Positions 41,857 to 50,493 are shown, numbered from the stretch's first letter. The stretch is DNA of 64,000 nt from Chania fonticola_B (GCF_048537545.1 NZ_CP183218.1), one strand, 5' to 3'. Numbers and translations: made by a program. The notes: a model not told the origin generated them from the letters alone.

Positions 41857-42545
41857 TAACGCTACAAAATGCCATCGTGGGTTATGACCACGTTCCTCTG
41901 TTTCCGCCGTTATGCGGTCGTTTTGCCGCCGGTTCATTAACGGCGGTGATTGGCGTTAACGGCGCCGGCAAATCTACGTTGATGAAGTCGTTGGCCGGGT
42001 TGCACCCGCTGCTGGGCGGCAAGCTACATTTTGCGGGCGGGAAGGCTCCGGCGAAGGCCTATTTGCCACAACTGGCGGAGCTGGATCGTCAATTTCCTGT
42101 TCTGGTTCAGGATTTGGTCGCTATGGGCTGCTGGCCACAAAGCGGTCTGTTTGGCGGTGTGAATAAACGCTCCATGCAGCTTATTGCTGGCGCGTTAGAC
42201 ACCGTGGGCATGAGTTCCATGGCGCGTGAGGCGGTGGGGGAGTTATCCGGTGGGCAGCTGCAACGCGTACTATTTGCCCGTTTACTGGTCCAGCAAGCGC
42301 CACTGATTTTACTGGATGAGCCCTTCACCGGCATCGATTCGGCAACCACTCAACTGTTGCTGCAGGTCATTGCGCATTTACACCGGCAGGGAAGAACGGT
42401 GATTGCCGTATTGCACGATATGTCTACCGTAGCCAACCATTTCCCCGAAGCGTTGTTGCTCACCCCTGAACTCTGCCATTGGGATAACGCCGAGCGCGTG
42501 TTAGCGCATTATTCGACGGCGGCTAATCAGAGGGGGGTAGCGTAA
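41853..42545 (+). CDS. Metal (zinc/manganese type) ABC transporter ATPase
   Basis: ATP-binding subunit of a cluster-9 metal importer, 230 residues. Walker A is GVNGAGKST, the Q-loop YLPQ, signature LSGGQ, Walker B LILLDEPF, and the H-loop LHDMS. I start it at ATG 41853, in the ATGA overlap with the preceding 39-codon ORF; an in-frame ATG at 41820 would add 11 residues. Its stop overlaps the permease ATG by one base. It is not E. coli ZnuC by position; the Zur box suggests an accessory zinc importer. Confidence 0.88.
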   Translation: MITLQNAIVGYDHVPLFPPLCGRFAAGSLTAVIGVNGAGKSTLMKSLAGLHPLLGGKLHFAGGKAPAKAYLPQLAELDRQFPVLVQDLVAMGCWPQSGLFGGVNKRSMQLIAGALDTVGMSSMAREAVGELSGGQLQRVLFARLLVQQAPLILLDEPFTGIDSATTQLLLQVIAHLHRQGRTVIAVLHDMSTVANHFPEALLLTPELCHWDNAERVLAHYSTAANQRGVA

Positions 42546-43402
42546 TGACGCTACTCCATCTGTTGCTCGATCCTTTTATCTCTTTCGGTTTTATGCGCCG
42601 GGCATTGGTTGCCTGCCTGGCAATATCGCTGAGCGCTGCACCCCTAGGCGTGTTTTTATTGCTGCGCCGGATGAGCCTGGTGGGTGATGCGCTTTCCCAT
42701 GCGGTATTACCCGGTGCAGCAATCGGCTATCTGATTTCTGGCATGTCACTGGTAGCCATGGGCGTAGGGGGATTTATTGCCGGGTTGGCCGTAGCCATGC
42801 TGTCCGGGCTAGTGAGCCGCAAAACCCCGTTAAAAGAGGACGCCAGCTTTGCGGGTTTCTATCTGGGGTCGCTGGCGTTGGGCGTCACGTTGGTCTCTTT
42901 ACGCGGCTCGAGCGTTGATCTGCTGCACGTACTGTTTGGCTCGATCCTGGCGGTGGATGCGCAGGCGTTGGTTATGGTAGGCATTATCGCCAGTATTTCG
43001 TTGATGATGCTGGCAGTGCTGTATCGGGCTCTGGTGATTGAATCCTTTGACAGCACTTTTTTACGCGTCAGTGCACCAGGCTCGCTGGCGTGGATCCACG
43101 GGTTTTTTCTCGCTTTGGTGGTGATCAACCTGGTGGCCGGTTTTCAAATCCTTGGCACCCTGATGTCGGTAGGTCTGATGATGCTACCGGCGACCTGCGC
43201 CCGGTTTTGGGCGCGAGATTTACCGCAGACATTAGCCGTGGCTATGGGGATTGGGCTGCTCGCTAGCCTGGTTGGCCTGGAGTGGTCCTACTACGCTTCA
43301 TTGCCCGCAGGCCCGGCGATTGTCCTCAGTGCCAGCGTGATGTTTTTAATGTCGATTTTGTTTGGGACGCGTGGCGGGATGTTGCGCCGTGCGCGTCATT
43401 GA
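42545..43402 (+). CDS. Metal ABC transporter permease (ABC-3 family)
   Basis: Inner-membrane subunit of 285 residues with eight or nine hydrophobic segments, of the ZnuB/MntB/TroC family. The conserved LLLRRMSLVGDALSHAVLPG motif near residue 38 contacts the ATPase. The start codon overlaps the ATPase stop (TAATG), and the substrate-binding gene follows 25 bases later. Confidence 0.92.
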   Translation: MTLLHLLLDPFISFGFMRRALVACLAISLSAAPLGVFLLLRRMSLVGDALSHAVLPGAAIGYLISGMSLVAMGVGGFIAGLAVAMLSGLVSRKTPLKEDASFAGFYLGSLALGVTLVSLRGSSVDLLHVLFGSILAVDAQALVMVGIIASISLMMLAVLYRALVIESFDSTFLRVSAPGSLAWIHGFFLALVVINLVAGFQILGTLMSVGLMMLPATCARFWARDLPQTLAVAMGIGLLASLVGLEWSYYASLPAGPAIVLSASVMFLMSILFGTRGGMLRRARH

Positions 43403-43427
43403 GAAGTGCTATCTGCAAGGAGAAAAC

Positions 43428-44306
43428 ATGAAATCTTTACCCATAACGCTGGTGGCAGCTGCTCTGCTCGCCAGCCCGTTAGCGCAGGCGAAAACCGTTG
43501 AGGCCGTGGCCAGCTTTTCTATTCTTGGCGATATCGTCAAACAGGTGGGGGGTGAACATGTAAAGGTCAGCACGCTGGTTGGCCCTGATGGCGATCCGCA
43601 CAGTTTTGAGCCATCGCCGCAAGACAGCAAGCAGCTGGCGCAGGCCGATGTGGTGTTTGTCAGCGGATTGGGGCTTGAAGGTTGGATCGATCGGTTGGTG
43701 AAGGCTTCCGGTTATCAGGGGCCGGTGATCACCGCATCCAAAGGGATCGAGTCGCGCAGCATGGAAGAAGAGGGCAAACAGGTCACCGATCCACACGCCT
43801 GGAACAGCATGAACAATGGCGTGCAGTATGCGACCAACGTGATGCATGCGCTGATCGCTGCGGATCCTGAAGATGCCGCCTATTTCCGCCAACGTGGTGG
43901 TGAATATATTCAACAGCTTCAGCAGCTCGATGGTTGGGCCAAAGCACAGTTCGCAGCGGTGCCACAGCAAAAGCGCAAGGTGCTGACCAGCCATGATGCT
44001 TTCGGCTATTTTGGCCAAGAATACGGCGTCACTTTCCTTGCCCCGGTCGGTTTTTCTACCGAGGCTGAAGCCAGCGCCAGCGATGTCGCCGGGTTGATCA
44101 AGCAGATCAGGCAGGAAAAAGTCCAAGCCTATTTTATTGAGAACCAAACGGATCCGCGCTTGGTACAGCAGATCGCGGCGGCAACGGGGGCGAAAGCGGG
44201 AGGTGAGTTGTATCCTGAAGCACTATCCAAACCGCAAGGCCCGGCAGCCAGCTATGTGCAGGCATTCAAACACAACGTCGAGGCCATTGTTGGCAGCATG
44301 AAGTAA
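43428..44306 (+). CDS. Metal ABC transporter periplasmic binding protein (ZnuA/TroA family)
   Basis: Cluster A-I solute-binding protein, 292 residues with a 21-residue signal peptide (cleavage after LAQA). Likely ligands are His58 (GDPHSFEPSP), His123 (DPHAWNS) and His189 (SHDAFGYF), with an acidic residue near GGELYPEALS as the fourth. A His in the third position is typical of zinc-binding ZnuA; manganese-binding members usually have Glu there. The long His/Asp-rich loop of canonical ZnuA is missing. The start at 43428 follows AAGGAG. Its last-gene position and Zur box make it the receptor of a second zinc importer, by inference. Confidence 0.9.
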   Translation: MKSLPITLVAAALLASPLAQAKTVEAVASFSILGDIVKQVGGEHVKVSTLVGPDGDPHSFEPSPQDSKQLAQADVVFVSGLGLEGWIDRLVKASGYQGPVITASKGIESRSMEEEGKQVTDPHAWNSMNNGVQYATNVMHALIAADPEDAAYFRQRGGEYIQQLQQLDGWAKAQFAAVPQQKRKVLTSHDAFGYFGQEYGVTFLAPVGFSTEAEASASDVAGLIKQIRQEKVQAYFIENQTDPRLVQQIAAATGAKAGGELYPEALSKPQGPAASYVQAFKHNVEAIVGSMK

Positions 44307-44314
44307 ATTTTCCT

Positions 44315-44337
44315 CCCACCGCATGCGGTGGGTTTTT
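44315..44337 (+). terminator. Terminator of the metal ABC operon
   Basis: The 9-bp self-complementary stem CCCACCGCA/TGCGGTGGG is followed by TTTTT. Confidence 0.88.
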
Positions 44338-44360
44338 CCTTTGCAGTGGCATTTGGCAAT

Positions 44361-44392
44361 AAAAAAGCCCCGTTGAGCAGCAACGGGGCTTT
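44361..44392 (-). terminator. Terminator of rpmE2-rpmJ2
   Basis: An 11-bp stem (AAGCCCCGTTG/CAACGGGGCTT) is followed on the minus strand by TTTTATT. It lies 22 bases past the rpmJ2 stop. Confidence 0.88.
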
Positions 44393-44413
44393 GGTTACCA
44401 GTGACACTTTGGC

Positions 44414-44554
44414 TTAACGCTTCTTCTTACGTCCCTGTACCGCTTTATAACGCGGGTTGGACTTACAAATCACAAAGACGCGGCCATGACGGCGCACAAC
44501 TTTGCAATCCGGATGGCGATCCTTCGCCGAACGCAGTGAACTCAATACTTGCAT
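44414..44554 (-). CDS. rpmJ2: Zinc-independent ribosomal protein L36 paralogue (YkgO)
   Basis: 46-residue paralogue of L36 that replaces the zinc-binding form when zinc is scarce. The sequence begins MQVLSSLRSAKDRHP and ends YKAVQGRKKKR. Only two cysteines remain (DCK, ICK), so the four-ligand zinc ribbon of the standard L36 is absent. A second ATG directly before (44557) is also possible. It lies 12 bases after rpmE2 in the same operon. Confidence 0.95.
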   Translation of the reverse strand: MQVLSSLRSAKDRHPDCKVVRRHGRVFVICKSNPRYKAVQGRKKKR

Positions 44555-44566
44555 CATCAACCCCGA

Positions 44567-44824
44567 TTATTTTCTGCTGTTAACCAAATAGCCAAACCGC
44601 TGCTGGAAGCGCGCGGTGCTGCCTTCTTTTGAGAACTCTTTCTGCTTGCCGGTGTAGTACGGATGCGAAGCGGAAGAGACATCTATGGTGACGTAGGGCC
44701 AGCTTTTACCTTCAAGCTCGATAGTGCGATCGGTTTTGATGGTCGACCCCACCTTGAAGTAGGTATCGGCGCTAAGATCGTGAAATACCACGGTGCGGTA
44801 GTCTGGATGGATGCCTGCCTTCAT
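44567..44824 (-). CDS. rpmE2: Zinc-independent ribosomal protein L31 paralogue (YkgM)
   Basis: 85-residue L31 type B protein without any cysteine, so it lacks the CXXC zinc site of standard L31. In E. coli and Bacillus such paralogues displace the zinc form under starvation and free ribosomal zinc. The segments MKAGIHPDYRTVVFHD and SSASHPYYTGKQKEF mark the family. The Zur box lies immediately upstream, so it is repressed when zinc is sufficient. Confidence 0.96.
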   Translation of the reverse strand: MKAGIHPDYRTVVFHDLSADTYFKVGSTIKTDRTIELEGKSWPYVTIDVSSASHPYYTGKQKEFSKEGSTARFQQRFGYLVNSRK

Positions 44825-44837
44825 GATGACCTCAATT

Positions 44838-44860
44838 GTTATGTTATACTATAACAATTA
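44838..44860. promoter_or_regulatory. Zur operator of rpmE2-rpmJ2
   Basis: The core GTTATACTATAAC (44843-44855) is a perfect match to the Zur core, with TTGTTAT and AATTATT flanks. It lies 13 bases before the rpmE2 start. Zur control of ykgMO is established in E. coli. Confidence 0.88.
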
Positions 44861-44934
44861 TTATGCACCTCTCTGGGATCGGGATCAACCTCAAAATTGC
44901 GTGGATCAGCGTTGGGTCTATTGGCTAACTAGCA

Positions 44935-44963
44935 GGCATAAAAAAGGCCGCTTGCGCGGCCTT
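44935..44963 (-). terminator. Terminator of acrAB
   Basis: An 8-bp stem AAGGCCGC/GCGGCCTT with a 4-base loop is followed by TTTTTTAT on the minus strand. Confidence 0.88.
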
Positions 44964-44982
44964 GGTTGTCAGTAGGAAAGCA

Positions 44983-47900
44983 TCAGTGATGCTTAACCGG
45001 ATGGGCGTGTTCCATATCTTCAGTCTTTTTACTGAAGCGGCGGCGAACCACCACGAAGAACACCGGTACGAAGAAGATTGCCAAGACGGTAGCTGTCACC
45101 ATCCCGCCCATTACGCCGGTACCTACCGCGTTCTGAGCGCCGGAGCCTGCGCCGCTGCTGATAACCAGCGGCATAACCCCGAGGATAAAGGCCAGTGACG
45201 TCATCAGGATTGGACGCAGACGCATACGTACCGCTTCCAACGTTGATTCGATCAGCCCTTTACCTTCTTTATCCATCAGGTCCTTGGCGAATTCCACGAT
45301 CAATATCGCGTTCTTCGCCGACAACCCAATGGTTGTCAACAAGCCTACCTGGAAGTAAACGTCATTTTCCAGCCCACGCATGGTCGCGGCCAACAGAGCA
45401 CCGATGACGCCCAGTGGCACAACCAACATAACGGAGAACGGAATCGACCAGCTCTCATACAGAGCAGCCAGACACAGGAACACCACGATCAGTGAGATGG
45501 CGTACAGTGACGGAGCCTGGTTACCGGACAGACGTTCCTGATAGGACATACCGGTCCAGTCATAGCCGACGCCGTTTGGCAGTTTCGCCGCCAGCTGTTC
45601 CATCATGTCCATCGCTTCACCGGTACTCTTACCCGGGGCAGCCTGGCCAAGGATTTCCATTGATGGCAGACCGTTGTAGCGTTCCAGACGCGGTGAACCG
45701 AACTCCCATTTCGCCGTGGAGAAGGCGGAGAACGGAACCATCTGCCCGGTGCTACCTCGCACATACCAGTTATTGATATCATCAGGCAGCATACGGAACG
45801 GAGCATCAGCCTGCACGTACACTTTCTTCACACGACCGCGGTCGATAAAGTCGTTCACATACGAGCCGCCCAGTGCGGTGCCGAGAGTCGTATTAATATC
45901 GCTCAGGGAAACACCCAGCGTTTGTGCTTTTTCCTGATCGACGATCAGTTTGAACTGAGGCGTATCTTCCAAGCCGTTCGGGCGTACGCCGACCAGCAAA
46001 TCAGGATGTTCTGCCGCCATGCCCAACAGCTGGTTACGTGCTGCGGTCAGTTTTTCGTGACCCAGGTTAGCCTGATCGATCAACTGGAAGTCGAAGCCGG
46101 TCGCCGTCCCCAGTTCCACAATCGCTGGCAGGTTAAAGGCAAATACCAAGCCGTCTTTAATCTGCGAGAAAGCTCCCATTGCACGAGCAGCAATTGCCGG
46201 TACCTTGTTCTCTTCACCTTTACGCTCAGACCAGTCTTTCAGGCTGACAAACGCCAAACCGGTGTTCTGACCCTGGCCGCTGAAGCCGAAGCCATTAACT
46301 GTGAACACCGAGTTAATGTTGTTACCTTCTTTCTCGTGGTAGTAGCGGTTAACTTCGTCCAGGACTTTCTGGGTACGTTCCTGAGTGGCACCCGCTGGCA
46401 TTTGTACCATGGTCAGCAGGATGCCCTGGTCTTCGTCCGGCAGGAACGAGGAAGGCAAGCGCATGAACAGCACCGCCATACCAACCACGATCAGCAGGTA
46501 GATCACCAGATAACGCCCGGTGCTACGCAAAATGTTCGCTACGCTATCGGTATAGTGGTGGGTGCTCTTCTCAAACAGGCGGTTGAACCAGCCGAAGAAG
46601 CCGGTCTTGATGCCGTGATCGCCTTTCGGGATCGGTTTGAGCATGGTGGCACACAGCGCAGGCGTCAGGATCAACGCCACCAATACCGACAGCACCATGG
46701 CGGAAACGATGGTAATCGAGAACTGGCGATAGATTGCCCCGGTTGACCCACCGAAGAAGGCCATCGGGATAAATACCGCTGACAGCACCATGGCGATACC
46801 CACCAATGCGCCCTGGATCTGTTCCATCGATTTCTTGGTGGCTTCTTTTGGCGGCAGGCCTTCTTCAGCCATGACACGCTCGACGTTTTCTACCACCACG
46901 ATGGCGTCATCCACCAGCAGGCCTATCGCCAACACCATGCCGAACATCGTCAGGGTGTTTATCGAGAAGCCAAACATTGCCAGGATGGCGAACGTCCCTA
47001 GCAATACTACCGGCACGGCGATCGTTGGGATCAGCGTAGCGCGGAAGTTCTGCAGGAACAGATACATCACCAGGAACACCAGGATGATCGCTTCAATCAG
47101 GGTTTTTACCACTTCGTTAATGGAAATCTTAACGAATGGGGTGGTGTCATAAGGGTAAACAACTTTCAGACTTGCAGGGAAGAACGGTTCCAGTTTGGCC
47201 AGTTCTGCCTTGACTTCTGACGCCGTGTTCAGGGCGTTGGCACCGGTTGCCAGCTTGATACCGATACCGGCAGCAGGCTTACCGTTATAACGGGCAATGA
47301 CGTTGTAGCTCTCACCGCCCAGTTCAACCTTGGCCACATCACTCAGGCGTACCTGCGAGCCGTCCGGGTTGACTTTCAGCTGGATCTTGCTGAATTCTTC
47401 CGGTGAGGTCAGGCGGGTTTGCGCGATGATCGAGGCGTTCAGCTGTTGGCCTTTCACCGGTGGAGTCCCACCGAGCTGGCCTGCAGCAACCTGGTTGTTC
47501 TGAACCTTGATCGCAGCGATAACATCGCCCGGGGTCAGTTGGTAGTTGTTCAGTTTGTTGGGATCAAGCCAGATACGCATCGCGTACTGGGCACCGAACA
47601 GTTGAACGTCACCCACACCAGAGGTACGGCTGATAGGATCCTTGATGTTGGAACCTACATAGTCCGCGATATCCTCCTGCGTCATGCTGCCATCTTCGGA
47701 AATAAAGCCTGCTACCATCAGGAAGCTGCTGCTTGATTTCTCAACGCTAACGCCCTGTTGCTGTACTTCCTGCGGCAGCAGCGGCATTGCCAGCTGCAGC
47801 TTGTTCTGTACCTGTACCTGAGCGATATCAGGGTCGGTACCAGAGTTGAAGGTCAACGTAATCTGGACGTTACCGGACGAGTCACTGTTGGAGGACATGT

Positions 47901-48129
47901 ACAGCAGGTTATCGATACCGTTCATATTCTGTTCGATAACCTGCGTCACGGTATCCTGCACCGTTTTGGCGTCAGCGCCCGGGTAGTTGGCGGAGATCGT
48001 GACTGCTGGTGGCGCAATGGTCGGATATTGCGCGATAGGCAGCTTCATGATCGACAAGATGCCCGCCAACATAATGATGATGGCGATTACCCATGCAAAT
48101 ATGGGGCGATCTATAAAGAACTTAGCCAT
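44983..48129 (-). CDS. acrB: RND multidrug efflux pump, inner-membrane transporter AcrB
   Basis: Proton-driven trimeric exporter of drugs, dyes, detergents and bile salts, working with AcrA and TolC. The 1048 residues (E. coli 1049) have 12 helices and two large periplasmic loops. The proton-relay Asp pair is seen in GLLVDDAIVVVENVE and the partner Lys in LSAKNAILIVEFAKD. The C-terminus is His rich (EHAHPVKHH). It lies 17 bases after acrA in one operon. Confidence 0.98.
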   Translation of the reverse strand: MAKFFIDRPIFAWVIAIIIMLAGILSIMKLPIAQYPTIAPPAVTISANYPGADAKTVQDTVTQVIEQNMNGIDNLLYMSSNSDSSGNVQITLTFNSGTDPDIAQVQVQNKLQLAMPLLPQEVQQQGVSVEKSSSSFLMVAGFISEDGSMTQEDIADYVGSNIKDPISRTSGVGDVQLFGAQYAMRIWLDPNKLNNYQLTPGDVIAAIKVQNNQVAAGQLGGTPPVKGQQLNASIIAQTRLTSPEEFSKIQLKVNPDGSQVRLSDVAKVELGGESYNVIARYNGKPAAGIGIKLATGANALNTASEVKAELAKLEPFFPASLKVVYPYDTTPFVKISINEVVKTLIEAIILVFLVMYLFLQNFRATLIPTIAVPVVLLGTFAILAMFGFSINTLTMFGMVLAIGLLVDDAIVVVENVERVMAEEGLPPKEATKKSMEQIQGALVGIAMVLSAVFIPMAFFGGSTGAIYRQFSITIVSAMVLSVLVALILTPALCATMLKPIPKGDHGIKTGFFGWFNRLFEKSTHHYTDSVANILRSTGRYLVIYLLIVVGMAVLFMRLPSSFLPDEDQGILLTMVQMPAGATQERTQKVLDEVNRYYHEKEGNNINSVFTVNGFGFSGQGQNTGLAFVSLKDWSERKGEENKVPAIAARAMGAFSQIKDGLVFAFNLPAIVELGTATGFDFQLIDQANLGHEKLTAARNQLLGMAAEHPDLLVGVRPNGLEDTPQFKLIVDQEKAQTLGVSLSDINTTLGTALGGSYVNDFIDRGRVKKVYVQADAPFRMLPDDINNWYVRGSTGQMVPFSAFSTAKWEFGSPRLERYNGLPSMEILGQAAPGKSTGEAMDMMEQLAAKLPNGVGYDWTGMSYQERLSGNQAPSLYAISLIVVFLCLAALYESWSIPFSVMLVVPLGVIGALLAATMRGLENDVYFQVGLLTTIGLSAKNAILIVEFAKDLMDKEGKGLIESTLEAVRMRLRPILMTSLAFILGVMPLVISSGAGSGAQNAVGTGVMGGMVTATVLAIFFVPVFFVVVRRRFSKKTEDMEHAHPVKHH

Positions 48130-48146
48130 GTATTACCGGCTCCTTT

Positions 48147-49328
48147 TTATGACTTCTTCTCGGGTTCAGACGCAGTCTGTGGCTTGCTATCAACTTCTTG
48201 CGCTTTCACCTGAACGCCAGGTCTGATTTTCTGCAGGCCAGAAACAATGACGCGATCGCCCGGTTTCAAACCAGCCGTCACCAACCACTTGTCTCCAATC
48301 GCCTGCGCGGCGGTCAGCGTACGTACTTCCACTTTATCGTCCGCACCGACAACCATCGCGGTAGCTTCGCCACGCGGGTTACGGGTGACGCCCTGTTGCG
48401 GAACCAGCAAGGCATCGGTACGCACGCCTTCGTCCAGACGGGCGCGCACGAACATACCCGGCAGCAAGGCATCGTTCGGGTTAGGGAAGATGGCACGAAT
48501 AGTGATGGAACCGGTGGTTTCATCAACGGTCACGTCGGAGAATTCAAGCGTTCCTTCTTGCGCATAGGCCTGGCCGTTTTCCAGCAGCAGTTTCACTTTG
48601 GCCTTGCCGTTTTCCTGTTTCAGGGTGCCGTTAGCCAATTCCTGTTTCAGGCGCAGATAGTCGTTGCTTGACTGGGTCACGTCGACATACATCGGATCCA
48701 GTTGTTGCACGGTAGCCAGCGCATTGGCCTGACCGGAAGTCACCAGCGCCCCTTCGGTTACCGATGAAAGGCCGATACGACCAGAGATTGGGGAAGTCAC
48801 TTTGGTGTAAGCCAGGTTGATACGCGCGGTTTCCACTGCAGCCTTGGCAGCGATCACGGAAGCGTTAGCCTGCAGCAGGGTGGAGTTGGCATTATCGAAG
48901 TCTTGCTTACTGATGTAGCTAGTACCCAGTAAAGGCTTGTAACGGTTGACCGTCAGACGCGCGATTTCTGCCGCGGCCTGGGCTTTGGCCAGGTCGCCTT
49001 TGGCACTGTCATAAGCGGCTTGATAGGTCGCTGGATCGATTTGATACAGTGAAACACCCGCCTTGATGTCGCTGCCTTCAGTAAAGTTGCGTTTCAGGAT
49101 GATGCCACTAACCTGAGGGCGAACTTCGGCGATGCGGTATGCTGCGGTACGACCAGGAAGATCGGTAGTAATATTGAGAGGTTCAGCCTTCAACGTCACC
49201 ACACCCACGGCAGGAGCCTGGTGTTGGGCCTGTTGCTGGGTTTCTTTATCATTACATCCTGTAAGCACTAAGCTGCCTGAAAGCATCAGAACTGCCGCCA
49301 GAGGCGTTAACCCTCTGTTTTTGTTCAT
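48147..49328 (-). CDS. acrA: RND efflux periplasmic adaptor AcrA
   Basis: Membrane-fusion lipoprotein that couples AcrB to TolC. The 393 residues show a signal peptide with lipobox LTGC (Cys25), an alpha-helical hairpin between two lipoyl half-motifs (PLNITTDLPGRT to NLAYTKVTSPISGRIGLS), a beta-barrel and a membrane-proximal domain. GAGG precedes the ATG. Its promoter region contains the AcrR operator and, farther up, a marbox. Confidence 0.98.
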   Translation of the reverse strand: MNKNRGLTPLAAVLMLSGSLVLTGCNDKETQQQAQHQAPAVGVVTLKAEPLNITTDLPGRTAAYRIAEVRPQVSGIILKRNFTEGSDIKAGVSLYQIDPATYQAAYDSAKGDLAKAQAAAEIARLTVNRYKPLLGTSYISKQDFDNANSTLLQANASVIAAKAAVETARINLAYTKVTSPISGRIGLSSVTEGALVTSGQANALATVQQLDPMYVDVTQSSNDYLRLKQELANGTLKQENGKAKVKLLLENGQAYAQEGTLEFSDVTVDETTGSITIRAIFPNPNDALLPGMFVRARLDEGVRTDALLVPQQGVTRNPRGEATAMVVGADDKVEVRTLTAAQAIGDKWLVTAGLKPGDRVIVSGLQKIRPGVQVKAQEVDSKPQTASEPEKKS

Positions 49329-49418
49329 AGAAAAACCTCAAGTGTCCGATTTCAAATTGATCAATGGATCACAAGCTTTAAAACCCATTGCTGCGTTAAT
49401 TTTATCTGCGTGCTATGG

Positions 49419-49442
49419 TACATACATTCGCGAATGTATGTA
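49419..49442. promoter_or_regulatory. AcrR operator
   Basis: A perfect 24-base palindrome with arms TACATACATTCG and its complement lies midway between acrA and acrR. It matches the known E. coli AcrR operator except for the central bases. Confidence 0.93.
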
Positions 49443-49470
49443 AATCACACTCCCTGTAAAAAACAACAGC

Positions 49471-49489
49471 ATGGCACGAAAAACCAAAC
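49471..49489. promoter_or_regulatory. Marbox (MarA/SoxS/Rob site) overlapping the acrR start
   Basis: ATGGCACGAAAAACCAAAC fits every position of the marbox consensus (AYNGCACNNWNNRYYAAAY). It is also the first six codons of acrR. It would allow MarA-type activators to raise acrAB transcription. Confidence 0.75.
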
Positions 49490-50118
49490 AGCAGGCGCAA
49501 GAAACACGACAGCAGATCCTTGACGCTGCGGTGAGGGAATTCTCTGAACGTGGCGTATCAGCAACCTCACTGACAGATATCGCCACCGCTGCCGGGGTGA
49601 CACGTGGTGCAATTTACTGGCACTTCAAGAACAAGGTAGACCTGTTTAATGAAGTTTGGGAGCTTTCAGAGTCGAAAATAGGCGACCTGGAGATAGAGTA
49701 TCAGGCAAAGTATCCCGATAATCCACTGCGTATTTTAAGAGAAATTCTGATTTATATTCTGACCGCTACGGTCGATGACTGTCGGCGCCGGGCATTGATG
49801 GAGATCGTGTTCCATAAATGCGAATTTATTGGCGAAATGATGCCGTTACATGACGCTCGCAAGGTGCTTTACCTTGAAGGCTATGATCGTATCGAACGCG
49901 TTTTACGCAACAGTATGGATCACGGGCAACTCCCTGCCGATCTGCATACCCGCCGGGCCGCAATCATCCTGCGTGCTTACATCACCGGCCTGATGGAGAA
50001 CTGGCTGTTTATGCCGGAAAGCTTTGATCTCAAAGCCGAGGCGAGTATCTTGGTCGACAGCTTCCTAGAAATGGCGCAGCTTAGCCCTTCCCTACGTGTG
50101 AACGCGCCAGCCCGGTAG
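49471..50118 (+). CDS. acrR: TetR-family repressor AcrR
   Basis: Ligand-sensing repressor of acrAB and its own gene. The 215-residue protein has the TetR helix-turn-helix (SATSLTDIATAAGVTRGAIYWHF, about residues 30-52) and an all-helical ligand domain. Divergent from acrA; the shared 142-base gap holds the operator. Intact, so no derepressed efflux is expected from this gene. Confidence 0.97.
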   Translation: MARKTKQQAQETRQQILDAAVREFSERGVSATSLTDIATAAGVTRGAIYWHFKNKVDLFNEVWELSESKIGDLEIEYQAKYPDNPLRILREILIYILTATVDDCRRRALMEIVFHKCEFIGEMMPLHDARKVLYLEGYDRIERVLRNSMDHGQLPADLHTRRAAIILRAYITGLMENWLFMPESFDLKAEASILVDSFLEMAQLSPSLRVNAPAR

Positions 50119-50139
50119 ACCTCGATAAGGAGAATCCAA

Positions 50140-50493
50140 ATGTCATCTCTGTTACTGATTGCCAACGGTGCGGCTTATGGCCAGGAATCGTTGTTCAATG
50201 CGCTACGTCTGGCGATCACCCTGAAAGAACAGCAGCCCAAGCTGCAGTTAAAACTGTTTCTGATGTCCGATGCGGTCGTGGCGGGCATTGCCGGGCAGCA
50301 GCCGCGTGAAGGTTATCATTTGCAGCAGATGCTGGAAATTCTGACGGCGCAGCAGGTACCGGTCAAACTCTGTAAAACCTGTGCCGATGCCCGTGGCGTC
50401 AGCCAACTGAAGCTGGCCGATGGCGTAGAAATTGGCACGCTGGTGGAATTGGCCCAGTGGACGCTGGCGGCAGAGAAAGTGCTGACTTTCTGA
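50140..50493 (+). CDS. DsrE/DsrF-like (YchN type) protein
   Basis: 117-residue protein of the DsrE family, the length of E. coli YchN. The N-terminus MSSLLLIANGAAYGQESLFNALRLA and Cys78/Cys81 in LCKTCADARG fit members that form homohexamers and may handle sulfur. Function unknown. AAGGAGA precedes the ATG. It sits 21 bases after acrR, a place with no such gene in E. coli, and could be read from the acrR promoter. Confidence 0.88.
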   Translation: MSSLLLIANGAAYGQESLFNALRLAITLKEQQPKLQLKLFLMSDAVVAGIAGQQPREGYHLQQMLEILTAQQVPVKLCKTCADARGVSQLKLADGVEIGTLVELAQWTLAAEKVLTF

